DNA of 44,536 nt from Xanthobacteraceae bacterium (GTDB lineage: Bacteria > Pseudomonadota > Alphaproteobacteria > Rhizobiales > Xanthobacteraceae): NCBI GenBank assembly GCA_031291475.1, contig JARLIY010000035.1:1-44536 (forward strand). The letters run 5' to 3'. Each line of letters starts with the position of its first letter. Positions within the stretch are counted from its first letter, which is position 1. Position numbers and translations under genes: made by a program. The notes beneath the pieces are model-generated. The model was given only the letters and a program-made list of their open reading frames with translations. It did not search any database and was not told where the DNA came from. Below are positions 7,294 through 15,564 of this stretch, in pieces.

Positions 7294-8108
7294 GACGCGA
7301 TGCCGCGGCTTGCCACGTACAGCGCCAGCGCCGCTCCATTCGAGACGTTGAGGCTCTTGATCGCGCCGGGAAGATCAAGCCGCGCCAGCCGATCGCAAAC
7401 GGCGCGGGTTCCCTGGCGCAAACCTTTGCCTTCGGCGCCGAGCACCAGCGCCAGCGGTGCCGAGAGCGCCATCGCGGTCAGCTCGTCTGTGCCGGCGCTG
7501 TCGAGCCCGATGACGAGAAAACCTTGGTCCTTCAGTTCGACAAGTGCGCGGGCCAGATTTTGCACGCTCACGATCGGCACCAGTTCGAGCGCGCCGGAGG
7601 CGGATTTGGCGAGCACGCCGGTCGCTTCCGGGCTGTGGCGCGCGGTGGTGACGATGGCGGCGACGGCGAATGCCGCACCCGTGCGCAAAATCGCCCCGAC
7701 ATTATGCGGGTCGGTGATCTGGTCGAGCACCAGCACGATGCCGCCGGCGCGCAAATCGGCAAGCTCCGGCGCGGGGAGGGGGTCGGCCTCGGCGAGGAGA
7801 CCCTGATGCACGGCGTCGGGCGAAAGCCGCGCGGCGATGGCGTCGGGCCGCACCAATTCCGGCGTGATCGGCAGCTTGATACCGTCGTCGGCGAGCCGGC
7901 GCATGGCGTTTTCGGTCGCCAAAATCTTGCGGATACGCCGCGCCGGATTGGCAAGCGCCGCCGTGACGGTGTGCCAGCCATAGAGGATGACCGCGTCATT
8001 GCCATCGCGCCGCTCCTTGCCCCGGCTCGCGCGGCGCAAATCGTTGTGGCGGCGGGCGCCGGGCCGGTGTTGCGCGCGCGGCTTTGCGCGCCAGGGGCGT
8101 TCGCGCAT
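7272..8108 (-). CDS. rlmB: 23S rRNA (guanosine-2'-O-)-methyltransferase RlmB
   Basis: A 278-residue SpoU/TrmH-family methyltransferase that uses SAM to methylate a ribose in the 23S rRNA peptidyl-transferase region. The three SPOUT motifs are intact: motif 1 DQITDPHNVGAILRTGAAF, motif 2 ALVLGAEGKGLR, motif 3 IKSLNVSNGAALALY near the C terminus. The N-terminal ILYGWHTVTAALAN segment is the substrate-binding L30e-like domain typical of RlmB. The first 40 residues are basic and poorly structured, as often seen in alphaproteobacterial members. It is divergent from the tRNA-Tyr gene. RlmB and the generic TrmH-family label are hard to separate further without alignment. Confidence 0.88.
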   Translation of the reverse strand: MRERPWRAKPRAQHRPGARRHNDLRRASRGKERRDGNDAVILYGWHTVTAALANPARRIRKILATENAMRRLADDGIKLPITPELVRPDAIAARLSPDAVHQGLLAEADPLPAPELADLRAGGIVLVLDQITDPHNVGAILRTGAAFAVAAIVTTARHSPEATGVLAKSASGALELVPIVSVQNLARALVELKDQGFLVIGLDSAGTDELTAMALSAPLALVLGAEGKGLRQGTRAVCDRLARLDLPGAIKSLNVSNGAALALYVASRGIASKQEGPD

Positions 8109-8239
8109 GACGCGGTTCTGTCACGGGGACCGGGGCTTGGCAATTCGGCCCCTTTTCGATTGACTCCGGTTTCGGCGGCCAACCATATAGCGCCCGCGGG
8201 CCGGCCGCCGGCTCTTGAAGTGCCCGCCGGATTTGGTGC

Positions 8240-8325
8240 GGGAGAGTGTCCCGAGCGGCAAAGGGGGCGGACTGTAAATCCGCTGGCTTACGCCTTCGTA
8301 GGTTCGAGTCCTACCTCTCCCACCA
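8240..8325 (+). tRNA. tRNA-Tyr (anticodon GUA)
   Basis: Acceptor stem GGGAGAG pairs with CTCTCCC, followed by A and encoded CCA (8323-8325). The anticodon arm GCGGACTGTAAATCCGC contains GTA for tyrosine. A long variable arm follows, as bacterial tRNA-Tyr (class II) requires, and the T arm GTAGGTTCGAGTCCTAC is canonical. Length is 86 nt with CCA. Confidence 0.95.
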
Positions 8326-8532
8326 GTCTTCGCGCATCGCACGCGCTTCGAAGTTGGCGAGCCATAATTGCGCGGAAACACGCGCGTCGCGGCGCCCGAA
8401 AACGGTGAACAAAACCTATAGAAAACCGCTGCAAATCAACGCTTAATCGCGCCCCGAGCGCGGCGAATAAACCCTATTTTTAGCGTGTTATTTAAACTGA
8501 TCTTAGACCCTCGCCGGTAAGGTCGCGCCACA

Positions 8533-8592
8533 CGACGGGAAAACAGGGCCCGTCGGGCGACAAATAAAACAGACTTGCAATAAACAGACTTG
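8533..8592 (+). promoter_or_regulatory. Inverted and direct repeats upstream of ldtR
   Basis: CGACGGG (8533-8539) and its complement CCCGTCG (8549-8555) are separated by nine bases. Just downstream, the 11-mer AAACAGACTTG occurs twice, at 8567-8577 and 8582-8592, a 15-bp period, ending 14 bp before the ldtR start codon. Their position suggests operators, possibly for autoregulation by the MarR-family product. No binding data can be read from sequence. Confidence 0.4.
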
Positions 8593-8606
8593 GGAAAGGC
8601 GTCACT

Positions 8607-9119
8607 ATGAAAGCCGTCGTCAAGACGGTCGAGCCCGCCGAGCGCGAGGCGCGTTTCGACCACATCCAGCCTCCCTATCTCGAAGCGCTGACCTTGGTCG
8701 AGCGCCTGCACCGGCGTCTGCTCGACGTCATCAAGGACGAATTCGACCGCCGCGGCCGCGCCGACATTAATTCGGTTCAGGCGCTGCTGTTGTACAATAT
8801 CGGCGACAAGGAGCTGACCGCCGGCGAGCTACGCACGCGCGGCTACTATCTCGGCTCCAACGTCTCCTACAATCTCAAGAAGCTGGTGGAGATGGGCTTC
8901 CTCGACCACCAGCGCTCCCGCGTCGACCGGCGCTCGGTGCGCATCAAGCTCACCGACAAGGGCCGCGAAGTGCGCGACATCGTCGAGGCGCTCTATCAGA
9001 AGCATGTGCGCACGGTGGAGCAGGTCGGCGGCATCAACGCCGACGAGTTCAGCGTGCTCAACAAAGCGCTGCACCGCCTCGAGCGCTTCTGGACCGACCA
9101 GATTCTCTATCGGCTGTAA
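8607..9119 (+). CDS. ldtR: MarR-family transcriptional regulator LdtR
   Basis: A 170-residue winged-helix MarR-family regulator. The wHTH region covers roughly residues 50-115: INSVQALLLYNIGDKELTAG, then YYLGSNVSYNLKKLVEMGFL as recognition helix and DHQRSRVDRRSVRIKLTDKG as the beta-hairpin wing. The TRGYYLGSNVSYNLKKL block is characteristic of LdtR, known in Liberibacter and Sinorhizobium as the regulator of an L,D-transpeptidase gene and of osmotic-stress tolerance. Here an L,D-transpeptidase gene lies directly downstream on the same strand, supporting the name. An intrinsic terminator separates the two, so each is probably transcribed from its own promoter. Repeats just upstream may be its operator. 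Confidence 0.85.
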   Translation: MKAVVKTVEPAEREARFDHIQPPYLEALTLVERLHRRLLDVIKDEFDRRGRADINSVQALLLYNIGDKELTAGELRTRGYYLGSNVSYNLKKLVEMGFLDHQRSRVDRRSVRIKLTDKGREVRDIVEALYQKHVRTVEQVGGINADEFSVLNKALHRLERFWTDQILYRL

Positions 9120-9163
9120 CCGGCCGTTTCGTTCCGCCAGAACCTCCCCTGGCGTACTTCAAA

Positions 9164-9192
9164 ACCCCGGCGTCACCGCCGGGGTCTTTTTT
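9164..9192 (+). terminator. Rho-independent terminator after ldtR
   Basis: ACCCCGGCG and CGCCGGGGT form a 9-bp stem with a four-base TCAC loop, followed by CTTTTTT. It lies 44 bp after the ldtR stop and before the L,D-transpeptidase gene. Confidence 0.9.
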
Positions 9193-9332
9193 GGACGACA
9201 GAGGACAGAGGGTAGTGCGGCTTTCGCTCCCTATCCATCTTCCGTCCTACGCTCCCTGTCATCCGACCCACCCACATGCTATTTCGGGCGTTGGCCAATT
9301 TTGGCCTTCATGCTGTGGTGGACAAACGCGCC

Positions 9333-10643
9333 ATGAGCAAAACCCGTGTTCGGAACGACGCGCGGCAAGGGACGCAACTTCCCCGGCGTGCATTCCTCAA
9401 GCGGCTTGCCGGCGTGACCGCGCTGGCGGCCGCCGGGTTATCCGCGCGCGGTGCCGCCGCGGAGGATGCCGCGCTCGACGCGCTGATCGGCGATACCCAG
9501 CGCGGCGGGTTCGGGCAGAATTTCGACGACGCCTCGCGCACCATCCACATGCCCAAGGCGTCCGAGCCGACCGTCTCCACCGCGACGGTGCAAACCACCG
9601 AGAAAGCGATCAACCGCTACGCCGATATCGTCGGCCGCGGCGGCTGGCCGCAAGTGCCGCCGGTCAACGTGCTGCGTCTCGGCGACCGGCATGCAAGCGT
9701 CGGCGTGCTGCGCACGCGGCTTTCCGCCTCCGGCGACATCGATCCGAATGCGACCGGCAACGACATCTACGATTCCTACGTGGAAGCCGCGGTCCGGCGC
9801 TTTCAGGCGCGTCACGGCCTGACCGTAGACGGTGTCATCCGGCCGGAGACGCTGGCGCCGATCAACGTGCCGGCGCCGGTGCGGCTTGCCCAGCTCAAGG
9901 TCAATGTGGTGCGGCTGCGCGCGCTCAGCGGCAATCTGAGCCCGCGCTACGTGGTCTGCAATATCCCGGCCGCCCGCATCGAGGCGATCGAGAGCGGCGC
10001 CGCCGTGTCGCGTCACACCGCCGTCGTCGGCAAGCCGGACCGGCCCTCGCCCGAAGTCAACAGCAAAATCATCCAGGTCAATTTCAATCCCTATTGGACG
10101 GTGCCGCCCTCGATCGTGCAAAAGGATCTGATCCCGAAAATGCAGGATCAGCCCGATTACCTCACCAACAATCACATCCGCATCTTCGATGCGCGCCACC
10201 GGGAGCTCGAGCCCTCGAAGATCAACTGGTATTCGGAGGACGCGACCCATTACTCCTTCAAGCAGGACCCGGGCAGCTTCAATTCGCTCGGCTCGATCCG
10301 CATCAATTTTCCAAGCCCCTACGGCGTCTATATGCACGACACGCCGCTGAAGAATCTGTTCGGCGACGATTTCCGTTTCCACTCGTCGGGCTGCGTGCGC
10401 GTGCAGAACGTCCGTCAGCTGGTTGCCTGGCTGCTCGAGGGCATGCAAGGCTGGTCGCTGGAGGACATCGATCGCGTCATCAAGTCCGGCGAGCAAAAAA
10501 ACGCGCAGCTGGCAAAGCCGGTGCCGCTGCATTGGGTCTATATCACCGGGTGGGCGACGGCCGACGGCGTCGTGCAATTCCGCGAGGACATTTACGGCAA
10601 GGACGGCTTGCCCGGCGCGCAGACGGCGACGACGAATTTGTAG
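9333..10643 (+). CDS. ldtP: L,D-transpeptidase LdtP
   Basis: A 436-residue exported enzyme from ATG 9333 (MSKTRVRNDARQ). The N terminus has a twin-arginine-like signal, RRAFLKRLAGVTALAAAGLS ending in GAAAE. A peptidoglycan-binding domain follows (DRHASVGVLRTRLSASGD, VEAAVRRFQARHGLTVDGVI; residues about 115-190). The YkuD catalytic domain ends in HSSGCVRV with the nucleophile Cys at residue 354. Such enzymes cut D-Ala from stem peptides and make 3-3 cross-links or attach proteins to peptidoglycan in the periplasm. In relatives, ldtP is under LdtR control, and the ldtR gene is the upstream neighbour. The longer frame from 9276 only adds residues before the signal peptide. Confidence 0.85.
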   Translation: MSKTRVRNDARQGTQLPRRAFLKRLAGVTALAAAGLSARGAAAEDAALDALIGDTQRGGFGQNFDDASRTIHMPKASEPTVSTATVQTTEKAINRYADIVGRGGWPQVPPVNVLRLGDRHASVGVLRTRLSASGDIDPNATGNDIYDSYVEAAVRRFQARHGLTVDGVIRPETLAPINVPAPVRLAQLKVNVVRLRALSGNLSPRYVVCNIPAARIEAIESGAAVSRHTAVVGKPDRPSPEVNSKIIQVNFNPYWTVPPSIVQKDLIPKMQDQPDYLTNNHIRIFDARHRELEPSKINWYSEDATHYSFKQDPGSFNSLGSIRINFPSPYGVYMHDTPLKNLFGDDFRFHSSGCVRVQNVRQLVAWLLEGMQGWSLEDIDRVIKSGEQKNAQLAKPVPLHWVYITGWATADGVVQFREDIYGKDGLPGAQTATTNL

Positions 10644-10767
10644 CGCCACGGTGGGGTATCGCCGGTGGCGCTGAAGCGCGGAAAGCCCCAAATATAGCGG
10701 GCTTGGCGGCCTGCCAATCACAAGACCTTGCGCCCGTTCGCCGGTATGCTATCGCCTTTTCCACGGC

Positions 10768-10866
10768 GTCATTCCGGGGCCGAGCGTAGCGAGGAGCCCG
10801 GAATCCATAACCACCGTCCGTGAATATGGATTTCGGGCTCGCCGCTTCGCGGCGTCTCGGAATGAC
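10768..10866. repeat. Palindromic intergenic repeat (GTCATTCCGG family)
   Basis: The element opens with GTCATTCCGGGG and closes with CTCGGAATGAC, its imperfect complement. Internal complementary blocks include GCCCGGAATCCATA against TATGGATTTCGGGC. It is a REP/BIME-like long hairpin of the kind scattered between genes in Bradyrhizobium relatives, here between ldtP and glyA. Confidence 0.8.
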
Positions 10867-10893
10867 AAATAGCTTCAAAACCAGGAAACAAGC

Positions 10894-12198
10894 ATGTCGG
10901 TCCGGCACGATAAGGCGATTTCGGCCGAGGGATTTTTCTCCGCGGCGCTCGGCGAGGCCGATCCGGAGATCGCCGATGCGATCTCCCGCGAGCTTCATCG
11001 CCAGCGCGACGAGATCGAGCTGATCGCCTCGGAGAACATCGTCAGCCGCGCCGTGCTTGAGGCGCAAGGCTCGGTGCTGACCAACAAATACGCGGAAGGA
11101 TTGCCTGGCAAGCGCTATTACGGCGGCTGCCAGTTCGTCGATGTCGTCGAGCAGCTGGCAATCGACCGCGTCAAGAAGCTGTTCGGCTGCTCTTTCGCCA
11201 ACGTGCAGCCGCATTCCGGCGCCTCCGCCAATGCCGAAGTCTTCATGGCGCTGATGCAACCGGGCGACACCTTCATGGGGCTCAATCTCGCCGCCGGCGG
11301 CCATCTCACCCACGGTTCGCCGGTGAACCTCTCGGGCCGCTGGTTCAAGCCGGTTCCTTACGGCGTGCGCCGCGACGACCATCTGATCGACATGGACGAG
11401 GTCGAGCGGCTGGCCAAGGAGCACCGGCCGAAAGTGATCATCACCGGCGGTTCGGCTTACCCGCGCATCATCGATTTTCGCCGCTTCCGCGCGATCGCCG
11501 ACGAAGTCGGCGCCTATCTCATGGTCGACATGGCGCACTTCGCGGGCCTCGTCGCCGGCGGCGTGCATCCGAGCCCGTTCCCGCATGCCCATGTCGTCAC
11601 CACGACGACGCACAAGACTTTACGCGGCCCGCGCGGCGGCACGATCCTCGCCAATGACGAGGAGCTGGCGAAGAAGCTCAATTCGGCGGTGTTTCCCGGC
11701 ATGCAGGGCGGCCCGCTGATGCACGTGATCGCGGCCAAGGCGGTGGCGTTCGGCGAAGCTTTGCACCCGTCGTTTCGGGTTTACGCCAAGAGCGTGGTGG
11801 AGAACGCCAAAGCGCTTGCGGAAACGCTGAAGTCCTGCGGGCTCGACATTGTTTCCGGCGGCACCGACACGCATCTGATGCTGGTCGACCTGCGCCGCAA
11901 GCATCTGACCGGAAAAGTGGCGGAAGCCGCGCTCGAACGCGCGCACATCACCTGCAACAAAAACGGCATTCCGTTCGATCCGGAGAAGCCGACGGTGACT
12001 TCAGGCATCCGGCTCGGCACGCCGGCCGGCACGACGCGCGGCTTCGGCATCGCCGAATTCCGTCAGGTCGGCGGTCTGATCGTCGAAGTACTCGATGCGC
12101 TGTCGCAAAAAGGCGCCGAGGCGGATGCCGGAGCCGAGGCAAGCGTGCGCGAGAAGGTCAAGCGCCTGGTCAGTCGGTTTCCGATCTACGAGGGCTAG
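10894..12198 (+). CDS. glyA: Serine hydroxymethyltransferase
   Basis: A 434-residue PLP enzyme interconverting serine and glycine with tetrahydrofolate, the main source of one-carbon units. The N-terminal block [19 protein letters not shown], the [13 protein letters not shown] motif and the PLP-lysine motif [16 protein letters not shown] (about residues 230-245) are all intact, as is the C-terminal [17 protein letters not shown]. Length is normal for the family. The stop is nine bases before nrdR, and the gene heads the conserved alphaproteobacterial glyA-nrdR-rib-nusB group. Confidence 0.97.
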   Translation: MSVRHDKAISAEGFFSAALGEADPEIADAISRELHRQRDEIELIASENIVSRAVLEAQGSVLTNKYAEGLPGKRYYGGCQFVDVVEQLAIDRVKKLFGCSFANVQPHSGASANAEVFMALMQPGDTFMGLNLAAGGHLTHGSPVNLSGRWFKPVPYGVRRDDHLIDMDEVERLAKEHRPKVIITGGSAYPRIIDFRRFRAIADEVGAYLMVDMAHFAGLVAGGVHPSPFPHAHVVTTTTHKTLRGPRGGTILANDEELAKKLNSAVFPGMQGGPLMHVIAAKAVAFGEALHPSFRVYAKSVVENAKALAETLKSCGLDIVSGGTDTHLMLVDLRRKHLTGKVAEAALERAHITCNKNGIPFDPEKPTVTSGIRLGTPAGTTRGFGIAEFRQVGGLIVEVLDALSQKGAEADAGAEASVREKVKRLVSRFPIYEG

Positions 12199-12207
12199 GG
12201 GTAGGCG

Positions 12208-12684
12208 ATGCGCTGTCCGAGCTGCGGAAGCCTCGATACCCAGGTCAAGGATTCGCGGCCGACTGAGGATTCCTCGGTCATCCGCCGCCGCCGCGTTTGC
12301 CTGTCGTGCAATTTCCGCTTCACCACCTTCGAGCGCGTGCAATTGCGCGAGCTCATCGTCATCAAGCGCAACGGCAGGCGCGTTCCTTTCGACCGCGACA
12401 AGCTGCTGCGCTCGGTGCAGATAGCGGTGCGCAAGCGGCCGGTCGAGCCCGAGCGCATCGACCAGATGGTCTCCAAGATCGTGCGCGAGCTGGAAAGCCA
12501 GGGCGAAAGCGAGGTTTCGTCGGAAACCATCGGCGAAACGGTGATGGCGTATCTGCGCGACCTCGACGACGTCGCCTATGTCCGCTTCGCCTCGGTTTAT
12601 CGCAATTTCCGCGAAGCCAAGGATTTCGAAACCGCGCTCGCGGAGCTGTCGGGGGAAGAGGCCGCGGAGATTGCACGCAAGTGA
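12208..12684 (+). CDS. nrdR: Transcriptional repressor NrdR
   Basis: A 158-residue regulator of ribonucleotide reductase genes. The N-terminal zinc ribbon has four cysteines ([13 protein letters not shown] and [16 protein letters not shown]); the ATP-cone domain follows ([20 protein letters not shown]). It senses dATP/ATP and binds NrdR boxes. It sits nine bases after glyA, and its stop overlaps the GTG candidate start of ribD, indicating one transcript. Confidence 0.96.
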   Translation: MRCPSCGSLDTQVKDSRPTEDSSVIRRRRVCLSCNFRFTTFERVQLRELIVIKRNGRRVPFDRDKLLRSVQIAVRKRPVEPERIDQMVSKIVRELESQGESEVSSETIGETVMAYLRDLDDVAYVRFASVYRNFREAKDFETALAELSGEEAAEIARK

Positions 12685-12698
12685 GTGTGCAAACGAGT

Positions 12699-13835
12699 AT
12701 GCGCGCAAGCCCGCCGCCGGGCGCGCGCGCCGACATGGCGGCGGACGACGCCCGATTCATGGCGCTGGCGCTGACGCTCGGCCGGCGGGGGCTCGGCCGC
12801 ACCTGGCCCAACCCGGCCGTTGGCGCGGTAATCGTCAAGGATGGCGTGATCGTCGGTCGCGGCTGGACGCAAACCGGCGGCCGGCCGCACGCTGAAATCG
12901 AAGCGCTGCGGCGGGCCGGTGAAGCCGCGCGCGGCGCAACGCTTTACGTCACGCTTGAGCCCTGCTCGCATCACGGCAAATCGCCGCCTTGTGCCGATGC
13001 CATCATCGCCGCAGGCGTCGCGCGGGTGGTTTCGGCGCTCGAAGATCCCAATCCCAAGGTCGCAGGCGAGGGGCATGCGCGGCTGCGCGCCGCCGGCATG
13101 ACGGTCGACGTCGGCATCGGCGCCGAGGAGGCGCGCCGCGATCACGCCGGCCATATCCGGCGCATGCGCGAAGGCCGGCCGCAAGTCATGCTCAAGCTTG
13201 CGGTCTCGGCGGACGGCAAAGGGGGCGGGCTAGGCCGGCGGCCGCTGGCGATTACCGGGGAGGCGGTGCGCGATCGCGTCCATCTCCTGCGCGCGCACAG
13301 CGATGCGATCATGGTCGGCATCGGCACGGTGTTGGCCGACGATCCCCTGCTGACTTGCCGCTTGCCGGGCATGGAGAAATATTCGCCGGTGCGCGTCGTG
13401 ATCGACAGCGCGCTGCGCCTGCCGCCCGCTTCGCGCCTGGTGCAGACCGCCCGTGAGGTGCCGGTCTGGGTGATTTGCGGGATGGAGGCTTCGCGCGCGG
13501 CGGAGGAACGCTTGCATGCGGCCGGCATCGTGGTTTTGCGCATGGCGGAGAGGCAAGGACGCCTCGATCTCGCCGCCGCGCTCAAGCTCGTCGCCGGGCG
13601 CGGCATCACGCGGCTGATGGTGGAGGGCGGCCCCACGCTTGCGGCGGCGCTGATCGCCGTCGATCTCGTCGACGACGCGGTGCTGTTCCAGTCGCCCAAG
13701 GTCGTCGGGGCCGAAGGCATCGACGCGCTCGAGGGCCTGCCGCTGACCGCATTGACGCAATCGCCGCGGCTCTTGTCGGTGCGGAGCGAGGCCATCGGCG
13801 CCGATATTTGCGACATATTTTCGCGAAGGGAATGA
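12699..13835 (+). CDS. ribD: Bifunctional riboflavin deaminase/reductase RibD
   Basis: A 378-residue enzyme catalysing two steps of riboflavin synthesis: deamination, then NADPH reduction of the pyrimidine side chain. The deaminase domain has the zinc motifs GRPHAEIEALRRAG and TLEPCSHHGKSPPCADAI. The reductase domain contains MLKLAVSADGK, AIMVGIGTVLADDPLLTCR and LMVEGGPTLAAALI. GTG 12681 overlaps the nrdR stop and would add six residues; ATG 12699 is my choice, and ATG 12735 (MAADDARFM) is also possible. The stop overlaps the ribE start (ATGA), so translation is coupled. Confidence 0.95.
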   Translation: MRASPPPGARADMAADDARFMALALTLGRRGLGRTWPNPAVGAVIVKDGVIVGRGWTQTGGRPHAEIEALRRAGEAARGATLYVTLEPCSHHGKSPPCADAIIAAGVARVVSALEDPNPKVAGEGHARLRAAGMTVDVGIGAEEARRDHAGHIRRMREGRPQVMLKLAVSADGKGGGLGRRPLAITGEAVRDRVHLLRAHSDAIMVGIGTVLADDPLLTCRLPGMEKYSPVRVVIDSALRLPPASRLVQTAREVPVWVICGMEASRAAEERLHAAGIVVLRMAERQGRLDLAAALKLVAGRGITRLMVEGGPTLAAALIAVDLVDDAVLFQSPKVVGAEGIDALEGLPLTALTQSPRLLSVRSEAIGADICDIFSRRE

Positions 13836-14452
13836 TCTTGTTCACTGGCATTATCAGTAACTTAGGCGAAATACTTCACGTTACGGAGAAGTCTGAGGGG
13901 CTATGTCGCGTGACGATCAAAAGCGGCTACGACCCGAATAAAATCGCCATCGGCGCATCGATCGCCTGCTCGGGCATTTGCCTGACCGTCGTTGCCCGCG
14001 GGCGAACGCGCCAGCGGCGCTTTTTCGCCGTCGACGTCGCCGCCGAGACCTTGCGCGTGACCACGGCCGGCGGCTGGCGAAGCGGCACGCGCCTCAATCT
14101 CGAACGCTCGCTTCGCCTCGGCGACGAGCTCGGCGGGCATTTGGTGAGCGGCCACGTCGACGGCATCGCCGAACTCGTCGCGCGCAAGGATCTGCCCGAC
14201 ATGGCGCAGATGTCGTTTCGCGTGCCGCGCGCGCTGTCGCGGTTCATCGCGCCCAAAGGCTCGGTTACGCTCGATGGCGTTTCGCTCACGGTCAACGCGG
14301 TCAAGGGCGATACGTTTTCCATGCTGATCATTCCGCATACGCTGAAAGTCACCACCTTCGGCGCGCTGCGAAAGGGTGCGCGGGTCAATCTCGAAGTGGA
14401 CCAGATGGCGCGCTACGCGGCGCGCCTGTTGGCGGCCACCCAGCAGCAATAA
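13832..14452 (+). CDS. ribE: Riboflavin synthase, alpha subunit
   Basis: A 206-residue enzyme that dismutates two 6,7-dimethyl-8-ribityllumazine molecules to riboflavin. It has the duplicated lumazine-binding domain: the N-terminal repeat starts LFTGIISNLGEI and includes IACSGICLTVV; the second repeat includes LGGHLVSGHVDGIAEL, SVTLDGVSLTVN and IIPHTLKVTTFG. The ATG at 13832 overlaps the ribD stop; TTG 13838 would begin exactly at the conserved FTGI motif and is an alternative start. Confidence 0.95.
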   Translation: MILFTGIISNLGEILHVTEKSEGLCRVTIKSGYDPNKIAIGASIACSGICLTVVARGRTRQRRFFAVDVAAETLRVTTAGGWRSGTRLNLERSLRLGDELGGHLVSGHVDGIAELVARKDLPDMAQMSFRVPRALSRFIAPKGSVTLDGVSLTVNAVKGDTFSMLIIPHTLKVTTFGALRKGARVNLEVDQMARYAARLLAATQQQ

Positions 14453-14493
14453 GGCGCGCTTGTTCGCGCTCCTTACGCTTGCTACCACCACCT

Positions 14494-14564
14494 GAGCATG
14501 ATCCCGAAAAGTGGTCTCCGGTTTTCGGAAAAGATCATGCTCCACTAACTGAGCATGATCCCGA
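14494..14564. repeat. Palindromic repeat (GAGCATGATC family)
   Basis: GAGCATGATCCCGAAAAGTGG at the left and its imperfect complement CGGAAAAGATCATGCTC at the right form a hairpin spanning 14494-14542. A third partial copy, GAGCATGATCCCGA, follows at 14551-14564. This GAGCATGATC element is a familiar dispersed intergenic palindrome in Hyphomicrobiales. It lies between ribE and ribH, immediately before the ribH start. Confidence 0.8.
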
Positions 14565-14578
14565 GTTGGAGTAGAGCG

Positions 14579-15070
14579 ATGGCCGGGCCACGGCGAAGCA
14601 AGAGTGAGAAAAACAGCGCCAAGGGCGCGCGCATCCTCCTGGTCGAAGCGCGCTATTACGACGATATCGCCGATCTGCTCCTGGCCGGCGCGATGAAAGT
14701 GCTCAAGGAAGCGGGCGCTGTGGTCGAGCGCGTCACGGTGCCCGGTTCGCTCGAAATCCCCGTTGCGATCGTCATCGCCTGCGACGCCGCCAAACAAAAA
14801 GGCCGCCCCTATGACGGCGTGGTGGCGCTCGGCTGCGTGATCCGCGGCGACACCATTCACTTCGAGATCGTTTCGCAGCTTTCTGCGCAGGGATTGCTCG
14901 AGCTTTCCGTCGCCCGCGCGCTGCCGATCGGCAACGGCATCGTCACCGTCAACACGCTCACGCAAGCGCTGGCCCGGGCGCGACTGGAGGAACAGGACAA
15001 AGGCGGCGACGCCGCGCGCGCGGCGCTGGCGCTGGTCCGCGTCAAGCGCCGGCTCGTGCGGGGAAAGTAA
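14579..15070 (+). CDS. ribH: 6,7-dimethyl-8-ribityllumazine synthase
   Basis: A 163-residue enzyme condensing the RibD-derived pyrimidine with dihydroxybutanone phosphate to give lumazine. Conserved segments are [31 protein letters not shown] with the catalytic His, and [18 protein letters not shown]. The usual TVE-NEEQA segment is replaced here by TVNTLTQA, a small deviation of unknown effect. The extended frame from 14555 starts inside a repeat element, so ATG 14579 is preferred. The stop is two bases before nusB. Confidence 0.93.
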   Translation: MAGPRRSKSEKNSAKGARILLVEARYYDDIADLLLAGAMKVLKEAGAVVERVTVPGSLEIPVAIVIACDAAKQKGRPYDGVVALGCVIRGDTIHFEIVSQLSAQGLLELSVARALPIGNGIVTVNTLTQALARARLEEQDKGGDAARAALALVRVKRRLVRGK

Positions 15071-15072
15071 GA

Positions 15073-15564
15073 ATGGCAAGTGCCGCGCCGGGCGAGCCGA
15101 GAAAAGCCAACAAGCGCGGCGCGGCGAGGTTGGCCGCCGTGCAGGCGCTTTACCAGATGGACCTCGCCGGCACCGGCCTCAACGACATTTTGGCCGAGTT
15201 CGAAAGTCATTGGCTCGGCGGCGAGATCGAAGGCGCGCAATACCAGCCGGCGGAAGCCGCTTTTTTCCGCGACATTGTCGGCGGCGTGGTGCGCGAGCAG
15301 ACGAGCCTTGATCGGCAGATCGACGCGGCGCTCTCGCGCGGCTGGCCGCTCAAGCGGATCGAGACGGTGTTGCGCGCGGTCTTGCGCGCCGGCGCCTACG
15401 AGTTAGCCTGCCGGCGCGACGTGCCGGCGCGCGTCGTCATGTCGGAATATGTCGACGTCGCTTCCGCTTTCGTCGACCCGGACGAAACCGGCATGGTCAA
15501 TGCCGTGCTCGATCAGCTCGCGCATCAACTGCGCGCCGAGGAATTCGACCCGGCGCGCGATTGA
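15073..15564 (+). CDS. nusB: Transcription antitermination factor NusB
   Basis: A 163-residue all-helical protein that with NusE (S10) binds boxA in rRNA leader transcripts and promotes antitermination. Family marks are RGAARLAAVQALYQMD near the N terminus, FFRDIVGGVV, and the C-terminal VMSEYVDVASAFVDPDETG with VNAVLDQLA. It is two bases after ribH in the same transcript. Its last 40 bases overlap the 3' end of the antisense P450 gene. Confidence 0.95.
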   Translation: MASAAPGEPRKANKRGAARLAAVQALYQMDLAGTGLNDILAEFESHWLGGEIEGAQYQPAEAAFFRDIVGGVVREQTSLDRQIDAALSRGWPLKRIETVLRAVLRAGAYELACRRDVPARVVMSEYVDVASAFVDPDETGMVNAVLDQLAHQLRAEEFDPARD

